A stretch of DNA of 64,000 nucleotides from Falsochrobactrum ovis. Its GTDB lineage: Bacteria; Pseudomonadota; Alphaproteobacteria; Rhizobiales; Rhizobiaceae. Positions within the stretch are counted from its first letter, which is position 1. Each line of letters opens with the position of its first letter. Under the pieces are notes generated by a model. It ran no database searches, was not told where the DNA came from, and worked only from the letters and a program-made list of their open reading frames with translations. Shown one piece after another: positions 1 to 8,381 of this stretch. The stretch covers positions 621,411 to 685,410 of the forward strand of contig NZ_QLMK01000001.1 in the NCBI RefSeq assembly GCF_003259955.1, written 5' to 3'. The position numbers and the translations under genes are program-made.

Positions 1-689
1 ACGCTGGTCTTGACCTTGCAGCAAGCGATTGCGGCAAACTCACCGACGAGCAACGCCGCGATTTGATGGCGCTTGTGATCAAAAAAGGTTTTGCCAGATT
101 GTCCCACGAGGGCGAAATTATTGTTGAGCCCAAAAAACCCACTATTCAAATCGGTAAAGTGCCGGTTCCGGTGCCTCCGGGCGGGTTTTTGCAAGCGACG
201 GCAGAAGCCGAAGAAATCATGGCGTCGCTGGTGATAAGCCATATCGGCAAAGCCAAGCGTGTTGCCGATTTATTCTGCGGAGTTGGCACTTTTGCACTGC
301 GTATCGCTGAAAAAAGCGCAGTTCATGCCATCGAAAACGATGCGGCAGCCTTGGTGGCACTGGATCGCGCTGTGCGCCATGTGCAGGGGCTCAAGCCTGT
401 TTCTATTGAGCGACGCGATCTTTTCCGCCGTCCATTAATGCCAAAGGAATTGCTGCCCTATAATGCCGTCCTGTTCGACCCGCCGCGCGCCGGTGCACAG
501 GAGCAGGCGACCGAGCTTGCCAAATCCAAGGTAGAAAAGGTGGTTGCAGTCTCATGCAATCCGGTAACGCTTGCACGAGATCTCTCAATCTTGGTCAATG
601 GCGGCTACCGCATCCGGCGCGTCACCCCGATAGACCAGTTTCTATGGTCTTCCCATGTGGAAACGGTGGTTTCTCTGGTGCGCGCATAG
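1..689 (+). CDS. Class I SAM-dependent RNA m5U methyltransferase, TrmA/RlmD (RumA) family, 5' truncated
   Basis: The reading frame is open from base 3, so the gene starts before the window and only its C-terminal part is visible. It carries the SAM-binding motif DLFCGVGTF (around 267-293), the FDPPRAG motif, and the SCNP motif whose cysteine (around 555) is the nucleophile that attacks uridine C6 in this family. These motifs define the RlmD/TrmA class of uracil-5-methyltransferases acting on 23S rRNA or tRNA. The N-terminal TRAM domain and any iron-sulfur cysteines lie outside the window, so the exact RNA target cannot be decided. It ends just before the convergent LOG-family gene. Confidence 0.9.
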   Translation, partial: AGLDLAASDCGKLTDEQRRDLMALVIKKGFARLSHEGEIIVEPKKPTIQIGKVPVPVPPGGFLQATAEAEEIMASLVISHIGKAKRVADLFCGVGTFALRIAEKSAVHAIENDAAALVALDRAVRHVQGLKPVSIERRDLFRRPLMPKELLPYNAVLFDPPRAGAQEQATELAKSKVEKVVAVSCNPVTLARDLSILVNGGYRIRRVTPIDQFLWSSHVETVVSLVRA

Positions 690-703
690 GGCGCGGCACA
701 GGC

Positions 704-1306
704 TCACATTTTTTCGATGATTTTCCGATCACCTTCATATGCGCGGCCATTGGCGGATATGATGGCGGGCACAATATCTTCAGCACGGTCGATGATAAGC
801 GGTTGAACCTGATGCGCCGTGTGGATGAAGCCTTGCTTGCGCATATGGTCGAGCAGGGCGAGCATCGGCTGCCAGAAATTATTGATATTGGCAAAAACCA
901 TTGGTTTGCGGTGTTTGCCAAGCTGCGCCCAGGTCATGATCTCAACAATTTCTTCTAACGTGCCAATACCTCCGGGCAGGGTTACAAAGCCGTCAGATTT
1001 TTCAAACATCAAATGTTTGCGCTGATGCATATCCTCAACAACAATCAGCTCGCTCAGCTCTTGCGCCTTCTCAAGGCTGGCTTCTTTATCGAGCAGGAAA
1101 GACGGAATTATGCCAGTGACTTGGCCTCCCGCTTCCATAACGCCTTGGGCAACAGCGCCCATAATGCCGCGCGTGCCACCACCATAAATCAGGCGAATGC
1201 CGTGTTGCGCAATTGAGCGGCCAAGAGTAAGGCCCGCTTCACGATAAATGGGATCAAGGCCCGTCGATGAGCCGCAATAAACGCAGATGGATCGAATCTG
1301 TGACAT
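704..1306 (-). CDS. LOG family protein (TIGR00730, Rossmann-fold nucleotide hydrolase)
   Basis: The protein has about 200 residues and the two family signatures: a GGGTRGIMG glycine-rich loop near the N-terminus and PGGIGTLEE in the middle, the PGGxGTxxE motif of LOG proteins. Members characterised in plants and some bacteria are cytokinin riboside 5'-monophosphate phosphoribohydrolases. In most bacteria the physiological substrate is uncertain and they act as nucleoside-monophosphate hydrolases. I chose the ATG giving MSQIRS, which matches the usual N-terminus. An in-frame ATG at 1327 adds seven residues, and neither start has a strong ribosome site. The gene is convergent with the RNA methyltransferase and appears monocistronic. 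Confidence 0.88.
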   Translation of the reverse strand: MSQIRSICVYCGSSTGLDPIYREAGLTLGRSIAQHGIRLIYGGGTRGIMGAVAQGVMEAGGQVTGIIPSFLLDKEASLEKAQELSELIVVEDMHQRKHLMFEKSDGFVTLPGGIGTLEEIVEIMTWAQLGKHRKPMVFANINNFWQPMLALLDHMRKQGFIHTAHQVQPLIIDRAEDIVPAIISANGRAYEGDRKIIEKM

Positions 1307-1427
1307 GGTTTTTCTTGAGCCTTTCATGCCTCAACGTCAAGAAGATCGTCCAAAAATCGGCATCCCGACTAGACTTTTTTATGAGTTTCTTTAACCCTTG
1401 CAGGCAAATTTTAAGAGGAGCTCAAAC

Positions 1428-1775
1428 GTGAAAAAACTACTTGGCGCAATTGCGCTGTCCTTTGCCGCAACAACGGCTCTGGCCAACGAGATCAACATCA
1501 CCATTCCCGATGATGTGGAAGTGCAAAGCGATTCGGTACTTTATCAATGCGGTGAGGAAACTATTTCTGCAACCTATTATAATGCGGACGAAATTTCGCT
1601 GGTCGCGCTTGAAATGGAAGATACGACCATCGTGGCGGCCAATGTTATTTCAGCTTCTGGCGCACGTTATGCCGGAGGTCCGTATATTTGGTGGACAAAG
1701 GGTGCGACCGCTGATCTCTATAATCTAATTGAAGACCCAGAACAGGAAAATCCCCTGAGCTGCGTTGAACAGTGA
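1428..1775 (+). CDS. Periplasmic C-type lysozyme inhibitor, PliC/MliC family
   Basis: The start is GTG, preceded by a strong AAGAGGAG ribosome site eight bases upstream; a longer frame from 1398 is less likely. The 115-residue product begins with a signal peptide (VKKLL, hydrophobic stretch, cleavage near ALA-NE). The mature part has the MliC core: YQCG near its start, SASGARY, a WW-K-G segment and a terminal SCVEQ, so the two cysteines can form the family disulfide. There is no lipobox cysteine, which favours the soluble periplasmic PliC type over lipoprotein MliC. Such proteins block host c-type lysozyme by inserting the SGxxY loop in the active site. A LysM protein gene follows. Confidence 0.85.
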   Translation: MKKLLGAIALSFAATTALANEINITIPDDVEVQSDSVLYQCGEETISATYYNADEISLVALEMEDTTIVAANVISASGARYAGGPYIWWTKGATADLYNLIEDPEQENPLSCVEQ

Positions 1776-1884
1776 TTTGTTCGTTGGTGTCAGTTTAATC
1801 AGGGCCGGTGCTGGTTTTCTTGTCGGTTGCTGAAAAAAGAGATAAAGCTCATAATGTAAAAGTTTAATGTGGAATTCATAGCGA

Positions 1885-3282
1885 ATGCGAAACTTTAGCT
1901 ACGTGTTGCTTGGCTTTTTGCTCGTCCTGCTTTTGGGCGGCGGGGTGCTATATTGGACCACGATGACGCCTGAAGATCAGGTTTCGCAAGCTGAAGTTGT
2001 GCCCGCAGCCTCTTCGCAAGATGCTGTGAAATCCACGTCGGCCAATTCTGCACTGGCTGATTCCACGCTAGCCCAGTCCGCACCAACCCAGTCCAATTTG
2101 GACGAAGCGCCGTCATCTCTTTTAGATGCAGCGCTCAAATCCACCGATGCAACAGCACCAGATACAGCCATCGGCGAAACTGGGCAGACTACTGAAACCG
2201 ACAACATCGAGCCGGACGCTACGGCGCAACCGGCTCCTAAAGCGGAAGCCGCCGATACGATCGTTCCGCAATTTGATATTTTGCGGGTTGAGCCAGATGG
2301 CTCGGTAGTAATTGCCGGTCGGGCCGCGCCGGATTCAAAAGTCGATGTTATCGCAGGATCGCGGTTGCTTGGTTCGTCCAAGGCCGGAACCAACGGTGAT
2401 TTTGCCATTGTGCTCGACCGTGCTTTAAACGGTGGCGATCATCAATTGGTATTGCGTGCAACCGTTGCTGATAGCAATGTGGCGACATCTTCGCAGACAG
2501 CAATTGTCTCGGTGCCAGCAAATTCTGACGGTCAAGTGCTTGCGCTTGTGGAAGAGCCGGGTCAGGCAAGCCGCCTGATCACTCGTCCTGAACCGGCATC
2601 AGAGCCTCAGGAAATCCACAAAACGCCTGATGCAACCACAAATTCGGCAGAGCGTGGATCAAGAGTAGTCACTAAAAATAACCCTGTCGGCCCGGTGACA
2701 ACATCCACTGACGTGCCGATCTCAATTGAAGCCGTGGAAATCGAAGGCCAGAAAGTTTTTGTTGCAGGGAGTGCGCATGGAGCCAAAGGGCCTCAAAATA
2801 CGGTTTCAGTCAAAGCCAATGATATTGTTTTGGGGGTAAGCCCGGTTACGCCCGAGGGAAGGTTCCTGATCCAAAGCCAACAGCCATTGGCAGTTGGTGA
2901 CTATATTATTAGGGCCGATCTTCTTGATAGCGCCGGACGTGTTATTGGAACCGCTCGTGTGCCGTTCCGTCGGGTTGCGGGTGAAAACCTCTCCGCAGTA
3001 GCCACTGCAACCAATCAGCAAAGCCAAGAGCCTGCCGATGGCGGCACTCCGGAAGAGCTGCAAAAGGTCGATGGCTCCGTTATTATTCGCCGTGGCGATA
3101 ATCTTTGGACCATCTCAAAGCGCACCTATGGACACGGCCTGCGTTATACGACCATCTATCTGGCAAACCGCGATCAGATTAAGAATCCTGACCTGATCTG
3201 GCCGGGACAAGTATTTGTAATGCCACAGGAGCCGTTGCCGGAAGCGGAAGTTAAGCGGCAATTGAACACCACACAAAACTAA
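1885..3282 (+). CDS. Membrane-anchored LysM peptidoglycan-binding protein with Ig-like repeats
   Basis: The 465-residue protein starts with an uncleaved signal or transmembrane anchor (residues about 5-27), followed by a long low-complexity linker rich in Ala, Ser, Thr and Pro (about 30-125). Two beta-rich segments of the bacterial Ig-like/adhesion type follow (around 130-210 and 275-360). A C-terminal LysM domain is recognisable by GDNLWTIS, then YANR-like and NPDLIWPGQ elements. LysM binds N-acetylglucosamine in peptidoglycan, so the protein probably tethers the inner membrane to the wall. The exact role is unknown. It follows the lysozyme inhibitor gene with a gap of about 110 bases. Confidence 0.85.
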   Translation: MRNFSYVLLGFLLVLLLGGGVLYWTTMTPEDQVSQAEVVPAASSQDAVKSTSANSALADSTLAQSAPTQSNLDEAPSSLLDAALKSTDATAPDTAIGETGQTTETDNIEPDATAQPAPKAEAADTIVPQFDILRVEPDGSVVIAGRAAPDSKVDVIAGSRLLGSSKAGTNGDFAIVLDRALNGGDHQLVLRATVADSNVATSSQTAIVSVPANSDGQVLALVEEPGQASRLITRPEPASEPQEIHKTPDATTNSAERGSRVVTKNNPVGPVTTSTDVPISIEAVEIEGQKVFVAGSAHGAKGPQNTVSVKANDIVLGVSPVTPEGRFLIQSQQPLAVGDYIIRADLLDSAGRVIGTARVPFRRVAGENLSAVATATNQQSQEPADGGTPEELQKVDGSVIIRRGDNLWTISKRTYGHGLRYTTIYLANRDQIKNPDLIWPGQVFVMPQEPLPEAEVKRQLNTTQN

Positions 3283-3377
3283 CAGCCTGATAATATTTTC
3301 GTAGCAAGCTGCGGCATTTTTTCGAAGATGCCGTAAATCTTGCACGATAAAAATTAGTCGTATATCGTCGTTTTACG

Positions 3378-3731
3378 ATGAAAGACTCAGCCCTCAATAA
3401 ATGCGCCAGCTCGGCGCACTCCCTTGCAGATAGGAGCGCGAAACCTCTCGATGACGAGGTTGCGCGCATTTATGCCGCGCTGGGACATTCTGTGCGTATT
3501 GTGATTTTGAGGCAACTTATCCGAGAGGATGCTTGTTGTTGTAAGGACATTGTGGATCGCATTGATCTCGCACAATCCACGGTTTCACAACATCTGAAAG
3601 TGTTGGTGCAGGCCGGATTGGTTGATTATCGCACCGAGGGGCAAAGTTCACGCTACAGCGTCAACCACGCCCGATTTGAATTAATTCGCGATCATTTGAC
3701 GGCTTTCGGCATCGACCGTTTACCCCTTTGA
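3378..3731 (+). CDS. ArsR/SmtB family transcriptional regulator
   Basis: The 117-residue winged-helix protein has the ArsR helix-turn-helix at LAQSTVSQHLKVL and a beta-wing after it (YRTEGQSSRY). Just before the recognition helix is a run of three cysteines (DACCCKDIV), at the position of the ELCVCDL metal or metalloid site of ArsR/CadC proteins. This makes a thiophilic metal, metalloid or thiol signal plausible, though the ligand is inferred. It ends 16 bases before an Atm1-like ABC exporter that it probably represses together with itself. Short ATCGT/ACGAT inverted arms overlap its start codon. Confidence 0.88.
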   Translation: MKDSALNKCASSAHSLADRSAKPLDDEVARIYAALGHSVRIVILRQLIREDACCCKDIVDRIDLAQSTVSQHLKVLVQAGLVDYRTEGQSSRYSVNHARFELIRDHLTAFGIDRLPL

Positions 3732-3747
3732 CTTGAAAGATAACCAT

Positions 3748-5634
3748 ATGAGTTCTTCAAAGACGGTTTCTGCGGAATCCGGCGAGACGTTCAAAACGCT
3801 ACGAAACCTCTGGCCCTATATGTGGCCATCTGAGCGCCCCGATCTACGCATTCGCGTCGTTTGGGCGACCGTTTTTCTTGTAGTTTCGAAGATCGTATTG
3901 ATCCTCGTCCCCTATTTCTTCAAATGGGTGACGAACGCCTTGAACGGGCAACTGGATGCGCCTGATTACATTCCGGCCTTTTTAATCGGCGCTGTGATGC
4001 TGGTTTTGGCCTATAATGCAGCCAAAATCATTCAGGCAGGGCTTAATCAGCTACGCGACGCACTGTTTGCAAGCGTCGGACAATATGCCGTGCGCCAGCT
4101 TGCCTATAAAACCTTTGTCCATATGCATGAGCTTTCGCTTCGTTTCCATCTGGAGCGGCGCACCGGCGGGCTGTCGCGTGTTATCGAACGTGGCACCAAG
4201 GGCATTGAGACGATTGTTCGCTTTACCATCCTCAATACGCTTCCGACCGTTCTGGAATTTGCGCTGACAGCGATTATTTTCGCCTTTGCTTACGGAATTT
4301 CCTATCTGATCGTAGTGGCTTTAACGGTCTGGGCCTATACATGGTTTACGATCAAAGCGAGCGACTGGCGCATTAGCATTCGCCGTGAAATGAATGATTC
4401 CGATACAGAGGCCAACACCAAGGCTATCGACTCGCTGCTTAATTTCGAAACGGTCAAATATTTCGGCAATGAAGCAATGGAGGCCAAGCGCTTTGACAGC
4501 GCCATGGCGCGATATGAAAAAGCCGCGACCCAGACTTGGACTTCGCTTGGCTGGCTCAACTTTGGGCAGGCAGTGATTTTCGGTGTCGGCATGGCCATTG
4601 TTATGGTGATGTCGGCGCTGGAAGTGCAAAAAGGCACACAAACGCTGGGCGACTTCGTTTTTATCAATGCTCTTTTGATGCAGCTTTCTATCCCGCTCAA
4701 TTTCATCGGGTTTATCTATCGTGAAATCCGGCAGGGACTGACCGATATTGAGCAGATGTTCGACCTTCTTGATGTCAAACAAGAGGTCACTGATAAGCCA
4801 AATGCGCCCGATCTTAAGATCGATACAGGTGCGATTAGCTTCAAAGATGTGCATTTTGCTTATGACGCTGATCGGCCTATCCTCAAAGGAATAAGCTTCG
4901 ATGTTCCGGCTGGTCACACAGTGGCCATTGTCGGGCCTTCAGGTGCCGGTAAATCAACAATTTCCCGGCTCTTATTCCGCTTCTACGATATCCAGTCCGG
5001 TACGATCACCATTGACGGGCAGGATTTGCGCGATGTCAAACAGGAAAGCCTACGTAAGGCCATCGGCATGGTCCCGCAAGATACGGTGCTTTTCAACGAT
5101 ACAATTGCCTATAATATTCGCTATGGGCGCACCGATGCCACATTGGAAGAAGTGGAAAGAGCAGCAGAACTGGCTCAAATATCGGGCTTCATCAAGCACT
5201 TGCCGCAAGGCTATCAATCCATGGTGGGTGAGCGTGGCCTAAAACTATCGGGTGGAGAAAAGCAGCGCGTTGCCATTGCACGAACCATTCTGAAAGCACC
5301 TCCCATTCTGATTCTGGACGAGGCGACCTCGGCGCTCGACACTGCCACCGAGCAGGAAATTCAATCCGCTCTCGATATTGTCAGCCGTGGCCGGACCACG
5401 CTGGTCATTGCGCACCGGCTGTCAACGGTAATTGGCGTGGATGAGATCATCGTGCTCAAAGATGGCCAGATTGCAGAACGCGGTAATCACCGCGAATTGC
5501 TAGAGCATGGCGGGCTTTACGCTTCCATGTGGGATCGTCAGCGTGAGGCCAGTGAGGCAGAAGAACGCCTGCGTCAAGTGCGCGAAAGCGACGATATGGG
5601 CGTTGTTCTTCGCGGTACTCCCGCAGCGGAATGA
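3748..5634 (+). CDS. Atm1/ABCB7-type ABC exporter, fused permease and ATPase
   Basis: This is a half-transporter of about 628 residues. The N-terminal half has six predicted membrane helices, and the C-terminal ATPase domain has a Walker [10 protein letters not shown] (about residue 396), signature LSGGEKQR (about 500), Walker B ILILDEATSALD, and the H-loop histidine in IAHRLST. The N-terminal region and the SLLNFETVKYFGNE segment are typical of the Atm1/HMT1 subfamily, which exports glutathione-linked compounds and metal conjugates. ATG 3748 was preferred to an upstream TTG (3733) because GAAAGA lies at a suitable distance. The cysteine-bearing ArsR gene directly upstream suggests metal- or thiol-responsive expression. 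Mitochondrial-type sulfur export is an alternative role. Confidence 0.9.
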   Translation: MSSSKTVSAESGETFKTLRNLWPYMWPSERPDLRIRVVWATVFLVVSKIVLILVPYFFKWVTNALNGQLDAPDYIPAFLIGAVMLVLAYNAAKIIQAGLNQLRDALFASVGQYAVRQLAYKTFVHMHELSLRFHLERRTGGLSRVIERGTKGIETIVRFTILNTLPTVLEFALTAIIFAFAYGISYLIVVALTVWAYTWFTIKASDWRISIRREMNDSDTEANTKAIDSLLNFETVKYFGNEAMEAKRFDSAMARYEKAATQTWTSLGWLNFGQAVIFGVGMAIVMVMSALEVQKGTQTLGDFVFINALLMQLSIPLNFIGFIYREIRQGLTDIEQMFDLLDVKQEVTDKPNAPDLKIDTGAISFKDVHFAYDADRPILKGISFDVPAGHTVAIVGPSGAGKSTISRLLFRFYDIQSGTITIDGQDLRDVKQESLRKAIGMVPQDTVLFNDTIAYNIRYGRTDATLEEVERAAELAQISGFIKHLPQGYQSMVGERGLKLSGGEKQRVAIARTILKAPPILILDEATSALDTATEQEIQSALDIVSRGRTTLVIAHRLSTVIGVDEIIVLKDGQIAERGNHRELLEHGGLYASMWDRQREASEAEERLRQVRESDDMGVVLRGTPAAE

Positions 5635-5670
5635 TCTCCCGAACGGGATTAAACCATCGCAAAGAACGTC

Positions 5671-5696
5671 GCGCGCCTCAAACCAATGTGGCGCGC
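5671..5696. terminator. Weak hairpin after the Atm1-like gene
   Basis: A 7-bp perfect stem, GCGCGCC paired with GGCGCGC across a 12-base loop, lies 36 bases after the stop codon. No run of T follows, so intrinsic termination is doubtful. It may be a transcript-end stabiliser. Confidence 0.3.
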
Positions 5697-5925
5697 GGCG
5701 GGTGCTTTAGGGAGGCGCGCGACGGGCGTTTTAAGACTTCTCGCTTGAGGCCGAGAGAATTGATAATCGAAGGCCGAGCGGCACTGTTTGTGCAAAGTCT
5801 TATGGTTTTGAGATGTGGTTTACTTAAATAATCGAAGCTTTCACTGATCGCCGTGTATAATCTGCGAAATTGTTTTCGATTTTGGGCAGGATGCGCTAAA
5901 ACCCCTTAAACTCGAAGGAAGAGCG

Positions 5926-6624
5926 ATGAGCCTGTCTGACACTATTCGAAATACATTTGTGCCGATTCACCGCGAAGGCTATCCGTTTATAGCCGTTTTT
6001 TTTATAGTCTCGCTCATTTTGGGCTGGCTATGGGAACCGCTATTTTGGATTGGGCTGGTGCTCACCATTTGGTGTATTTATTTTTATCGCGATCCAGAAC
6101 GCGTTACGCCGATTGATGATGATCTGGTGATTAGCCCCGCTGATGGCAAAATTTCTTTTGTAGGTTTGGCGATCCCACCGGCGGAACTCGATCTGGGCTC
6201 CGAACCGCGTATGCGCGTTTCAGTTTTCATGAATGTGTTTTCGGTTCACATCAATCGCACGCCCGTGCGCGGTCAGATTGAAAAAATCGTGCACCGGCCA
6301 GGCAAGTTTTTGAACGCAGAGCTGGATAAAGCCAGCACCGATAATGAGCGTAATAGTTTATTGATCGACAGCGCCCATGGTAAAATCGGCGTTGTGCAAA
6401 TCGCGGGTCTGGTTGCGCGCCGTATCGTCTGCTGGTCCAAAGAAAGCGATCAAATGTCGGTAGGGGAGCGTTTCGGTCTGATCCGGTTTGGATCTCGCGT
6501 CGATGTCTATCTGCCAGAAACAGCCTCTATACGGGTAGCGGTCGGCCAGACTGCAGTCGCTGGCGAAACTATTCTCGCTGAATTTGGTAGTGAGCGCGCC
6601 GAACCTGTCGTGCGGATTGCATAA
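5926..6624 (+). CDS. psd: Phosphatidylserine decarboxylase proenzyme
   Basis: The 232-residue protein belongs to the short (about 230 residue) class of PSD found in alphaproteobacteria. Two hydrophobic segments lie near the N-terminus (about 20-50), followed by PADGK and the [11 protein letters not shown] motif. The self-cleavage site is Gly189-Ser190 in RFGSR; the serine becomes the pyruvoyl group of the alpha subunit. The enzyme converts phosphatidylserine to phosphatidylethanolamine at the inner membrane. AAGGAAGAG precedes the ATG. The next gene, pssA, supplies its substrate and starts five bases after the stop, so the two form an operon. Confidence 0.96.
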   Translation: MSLSDTIRNTFVPIHREGYPFIAVFFIVSLILGWLWEPLFWIGLVLTIWCIYFYRDPERVTPIDDDLVISPADGKISFVGLAIPPAELDLGSEPRMRVSVFMNVFSVHINRTPVRGQIEKIVHRPGKFLNAELDKASTDNERNSLLIDSAHGKIGVVQIAGLVARRIVCWSKESDQMSVGERFGLIRFGSRVDVYLPETASIRVAVGQTAVAGETILAEFGSERAEPVVRIA

Positions 6625-6629
6625 GCCCG

Positions 6630-7448
6630 ATGAAAACACCCTTCTCACCGCTTGAGCCGAATGGCCGCGTGGATAGCGCACGCGGCCCGAAACTTTCGCA
6701 AATTCCTCTGCGGATCGTTGTCCCAAATCTGATTACAGTACTCGCGATTTGCGCGGGATTAACCGGCATAAGACTGGCATTTGAACATCGGTTTGAACTT
6801 GCCGTTATAATGGTGTTGGTTGCGGCCTTTCTTGACGGCGTCGATGGCCGCGTTGCCCGTATGATGAAGGGATCATCAAAATTCGGCGAGCAGATGGATT
6901 CGCTCGCAGATATCGTCAATTTTGGCGTCGCTCCTGCATTGGTCCTTTATGCCTTTGTGCTTGATCAGGCACGCTCCTTTGGCTGGATAGCAGCATTGCT
7001 TTACGCTATTGCGTGCTGTCTGCGCCTGGCTCGCTTCAATGTTATGCTGGAAGATGCTGACCGCCCGGCGTGGCAGCGGAATTATTTCATCGGCGTACCT
7101 GCACCCGCTGGAGCCATGCTGGTGCTTCTGCCCGTCTATCTTGGATTTTTGGGCCTGACCCCCAATAAGGGATTAGCATTCGCGGTGGCGGCCTATACTG
7201 TTACTATAGGTTTTCTGCTTGTCAGCCGTTTGCCGGTTTATAACGGTAAATCTGCGGGCAATCTGATCCGCCGTGATTTTGTTGTGCCACTAATTTTGCT
7301 GGTCGTTGCCTATGTGGCATTTTTAATGAGCTTTACATGGCATACGCTCACGCTCACAGCACTCGCCTATCTGATTTTTCTTCCGTTCAGTCTGATGGCT
7401 TGGAACCGGCGCGAGGCCGCTGAGCAAAAAACAGTCAGCTCCCCATAA
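6630..7448 (+). CDS. pssA: CDP-diacylglycerol--serine O-phosphatidyltransferase
   Basis: The 272-residue integral membrane protein has the complete CDP-alcohol phosphatidyltransferase signature: DGRVAR, eight residues, G, three residues, D, three residues, D (around residues 70-95). About seven or eight hydrophobic helices follow. It makes phosphatidylserine from CDP-diacylglycerol and serine, which Psd then decarboxylates. The ribosome site is weak, suggesting translational coupling to psd five bases upstream. The length fits the type II PssA of Hyphomicrobiales. Confidence 0.95.
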   Translation: MKTPFSPLEPNGRVDSARGPKLSQIPLRIVVPNLITVLAICAGLTGIRLAFEHRFELAVIMVLVAAFLDGVDGRVARMMKGSSKFGEQMDSLADIVNFGVAPALVLYAFVLDQARSFGWIAALLYAIACCLRLARFNVMLEDADRPAWQRNYFIGVPAPAGAMLVLLPVYLGFLGLTPNKGLAFAVAAYTVTIGFLLVSRLPVYNGKSAGNLIRRDFVVPLILLVVAYVAFLMSFTWHTLTLTALAYLIFLPFSLMAWNRREAAEQKTVSSP

Positions 7449-7537
7449 GATAAAATCGAATATCCCGGCCTGAATGGAACTCAACTATCTTCGGGGTTTC
7501 CAAGGCAAAAGCGCGATCTATATGCCTGAGCAATAAA

Positions 7538-7567
7538 TGCTGGCCTTTACCCAAGGCAAGGCCAGCA
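7538..7567 (-). terminator. Probable terminator of the SDR gene
   Basis: A 10-bp perfect stem TGCTGGCCTT/AAGGCCAGCA with a 10-base loop lies between convergent pssA and the SDR gene. On the minus strand it is followed by TTTATT; on the plus strand by AAAATC, so it serves the minus strand best. Confidence 0.6.
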
Positions 7568-7574
7568 AAATCAA

Positions 7575-8315
7575 TTATGACGGCATGTGATAATCGAGGA
7601 AGCGATCTTGACGCACGTCATAAAGCTTACCCGTAACGTCCAATGTTGGATCGGCCAATTGCACGATCTTCTCGGCCACTGATTGTGGGGTTGGCAAAGT
7701 TTCGGGATCTTCCCCGGGCATTGCCTGCGCGCGCATAGCGGTCCGGGTTGCACCTGGATTAACCGAATTAACCTTCAGATTCATCTGTTTGGTTTCTTCT
7801 GCCCAGCTTCGACCCATAACCTCGACTGCGGCTTTCGAAGCAGCATAGGGCGCCCAGAAAGCACGGCAGGAATGCGCGACGCCGGACGAAAGCAGGATGG
7901 CGCGGCCCGCATCGGAAGCGCGCAGCAGCGGGTCGGTAGACCGGATCAAACGCCATACGCTGGTGACATTTACATTGATGAGTTTCTCGAAGGTCTTGGC
8001 TTCGACATGGCCAATCGGTGAGATCGTGCCCAATACGCCAGCATTGGCCACCATAATGTCGAGCTTGCCCCAGCGTTCGTGAATGGACCCGCCCAGGCGG
8101 TCAATGCCTTCCATATCTGTTAAATCAAGCGGAACCAATGTCGAGCTACCACCGACCTTGCGAATCTCATCGTCCAAATCTTCCAATCCGCCGACCGTGC
8201 GCGCCACAGCGATCACATGAGCGCCGCGTTTTGCCAATTCGAGCGAGAGGAAATACCCGATGCCGCGTGATGCGCCCGTAACTAAAGCCAGCCGGCCTGA
8301 AAGGTCGAATGTCAT
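7575..8315 (-). CDS. Short-chain dehydrogenase/reductase (SDR family)
   Basis: The product has about 246 residues and the classical SDR plan: TGASRGIG nucleotide-binding motif near residue 15, NAG in the middle, a catalytic serine in LLSSG and the YAASK active-site pair. It is an NAD(P)-dependent oxidoreductase whose substrate cannot be read from sequence. The inner ATG at 8315 has GGGGA five bases upstream and was preferred to the ATG at 8327. It lies 66 bases after purF on the same strand and may be cotranscribed, which is a common arrangement in Hyphomicrobiales. Confidence 0.88.
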   Translation of the reverse strand: MTFDLSGRLALVTGASRGIGYFLSLELAKRGAHVIAVARTVGGLEDLDDEIRKVGGSSTLVPLDLTDMEGIDRLGGSIHERWGKLDIMVANAGVLGTISPIGHVEAKTFEKLINVNVTSVWRLIRSTDPLLRASDAGRAILLSSGVAHSCRAFWAPYAASKAAVEVMGRSWAEETKQMNLKVNSVNPGATRTAMRAQAMPGEDPETLPTPQSVAEKIVQLADPTLDVTGKLYDVRQDRFLDYHMPS

Positions 8316-8381
8316 CTTTGTCCCCATAATTGCAGTTTAAAAAATGCGGACACTTGCAAGAAGCCCGCGCCAAGAACTCAT

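Noticed and set aside
554-958. Plus-strand open frame of 134 codons over the LOG gene
   Set aside because: Antisense to a well-supported LOG-family gene with intact motifs; no ribosome site or recognisable family.
4321-4917. Minus-strand frame of 198 codons inside the Atm1-like gene
   Set aside because: It lies fully antisense to the transporter's conserved membrane domain and shows no protein family features.
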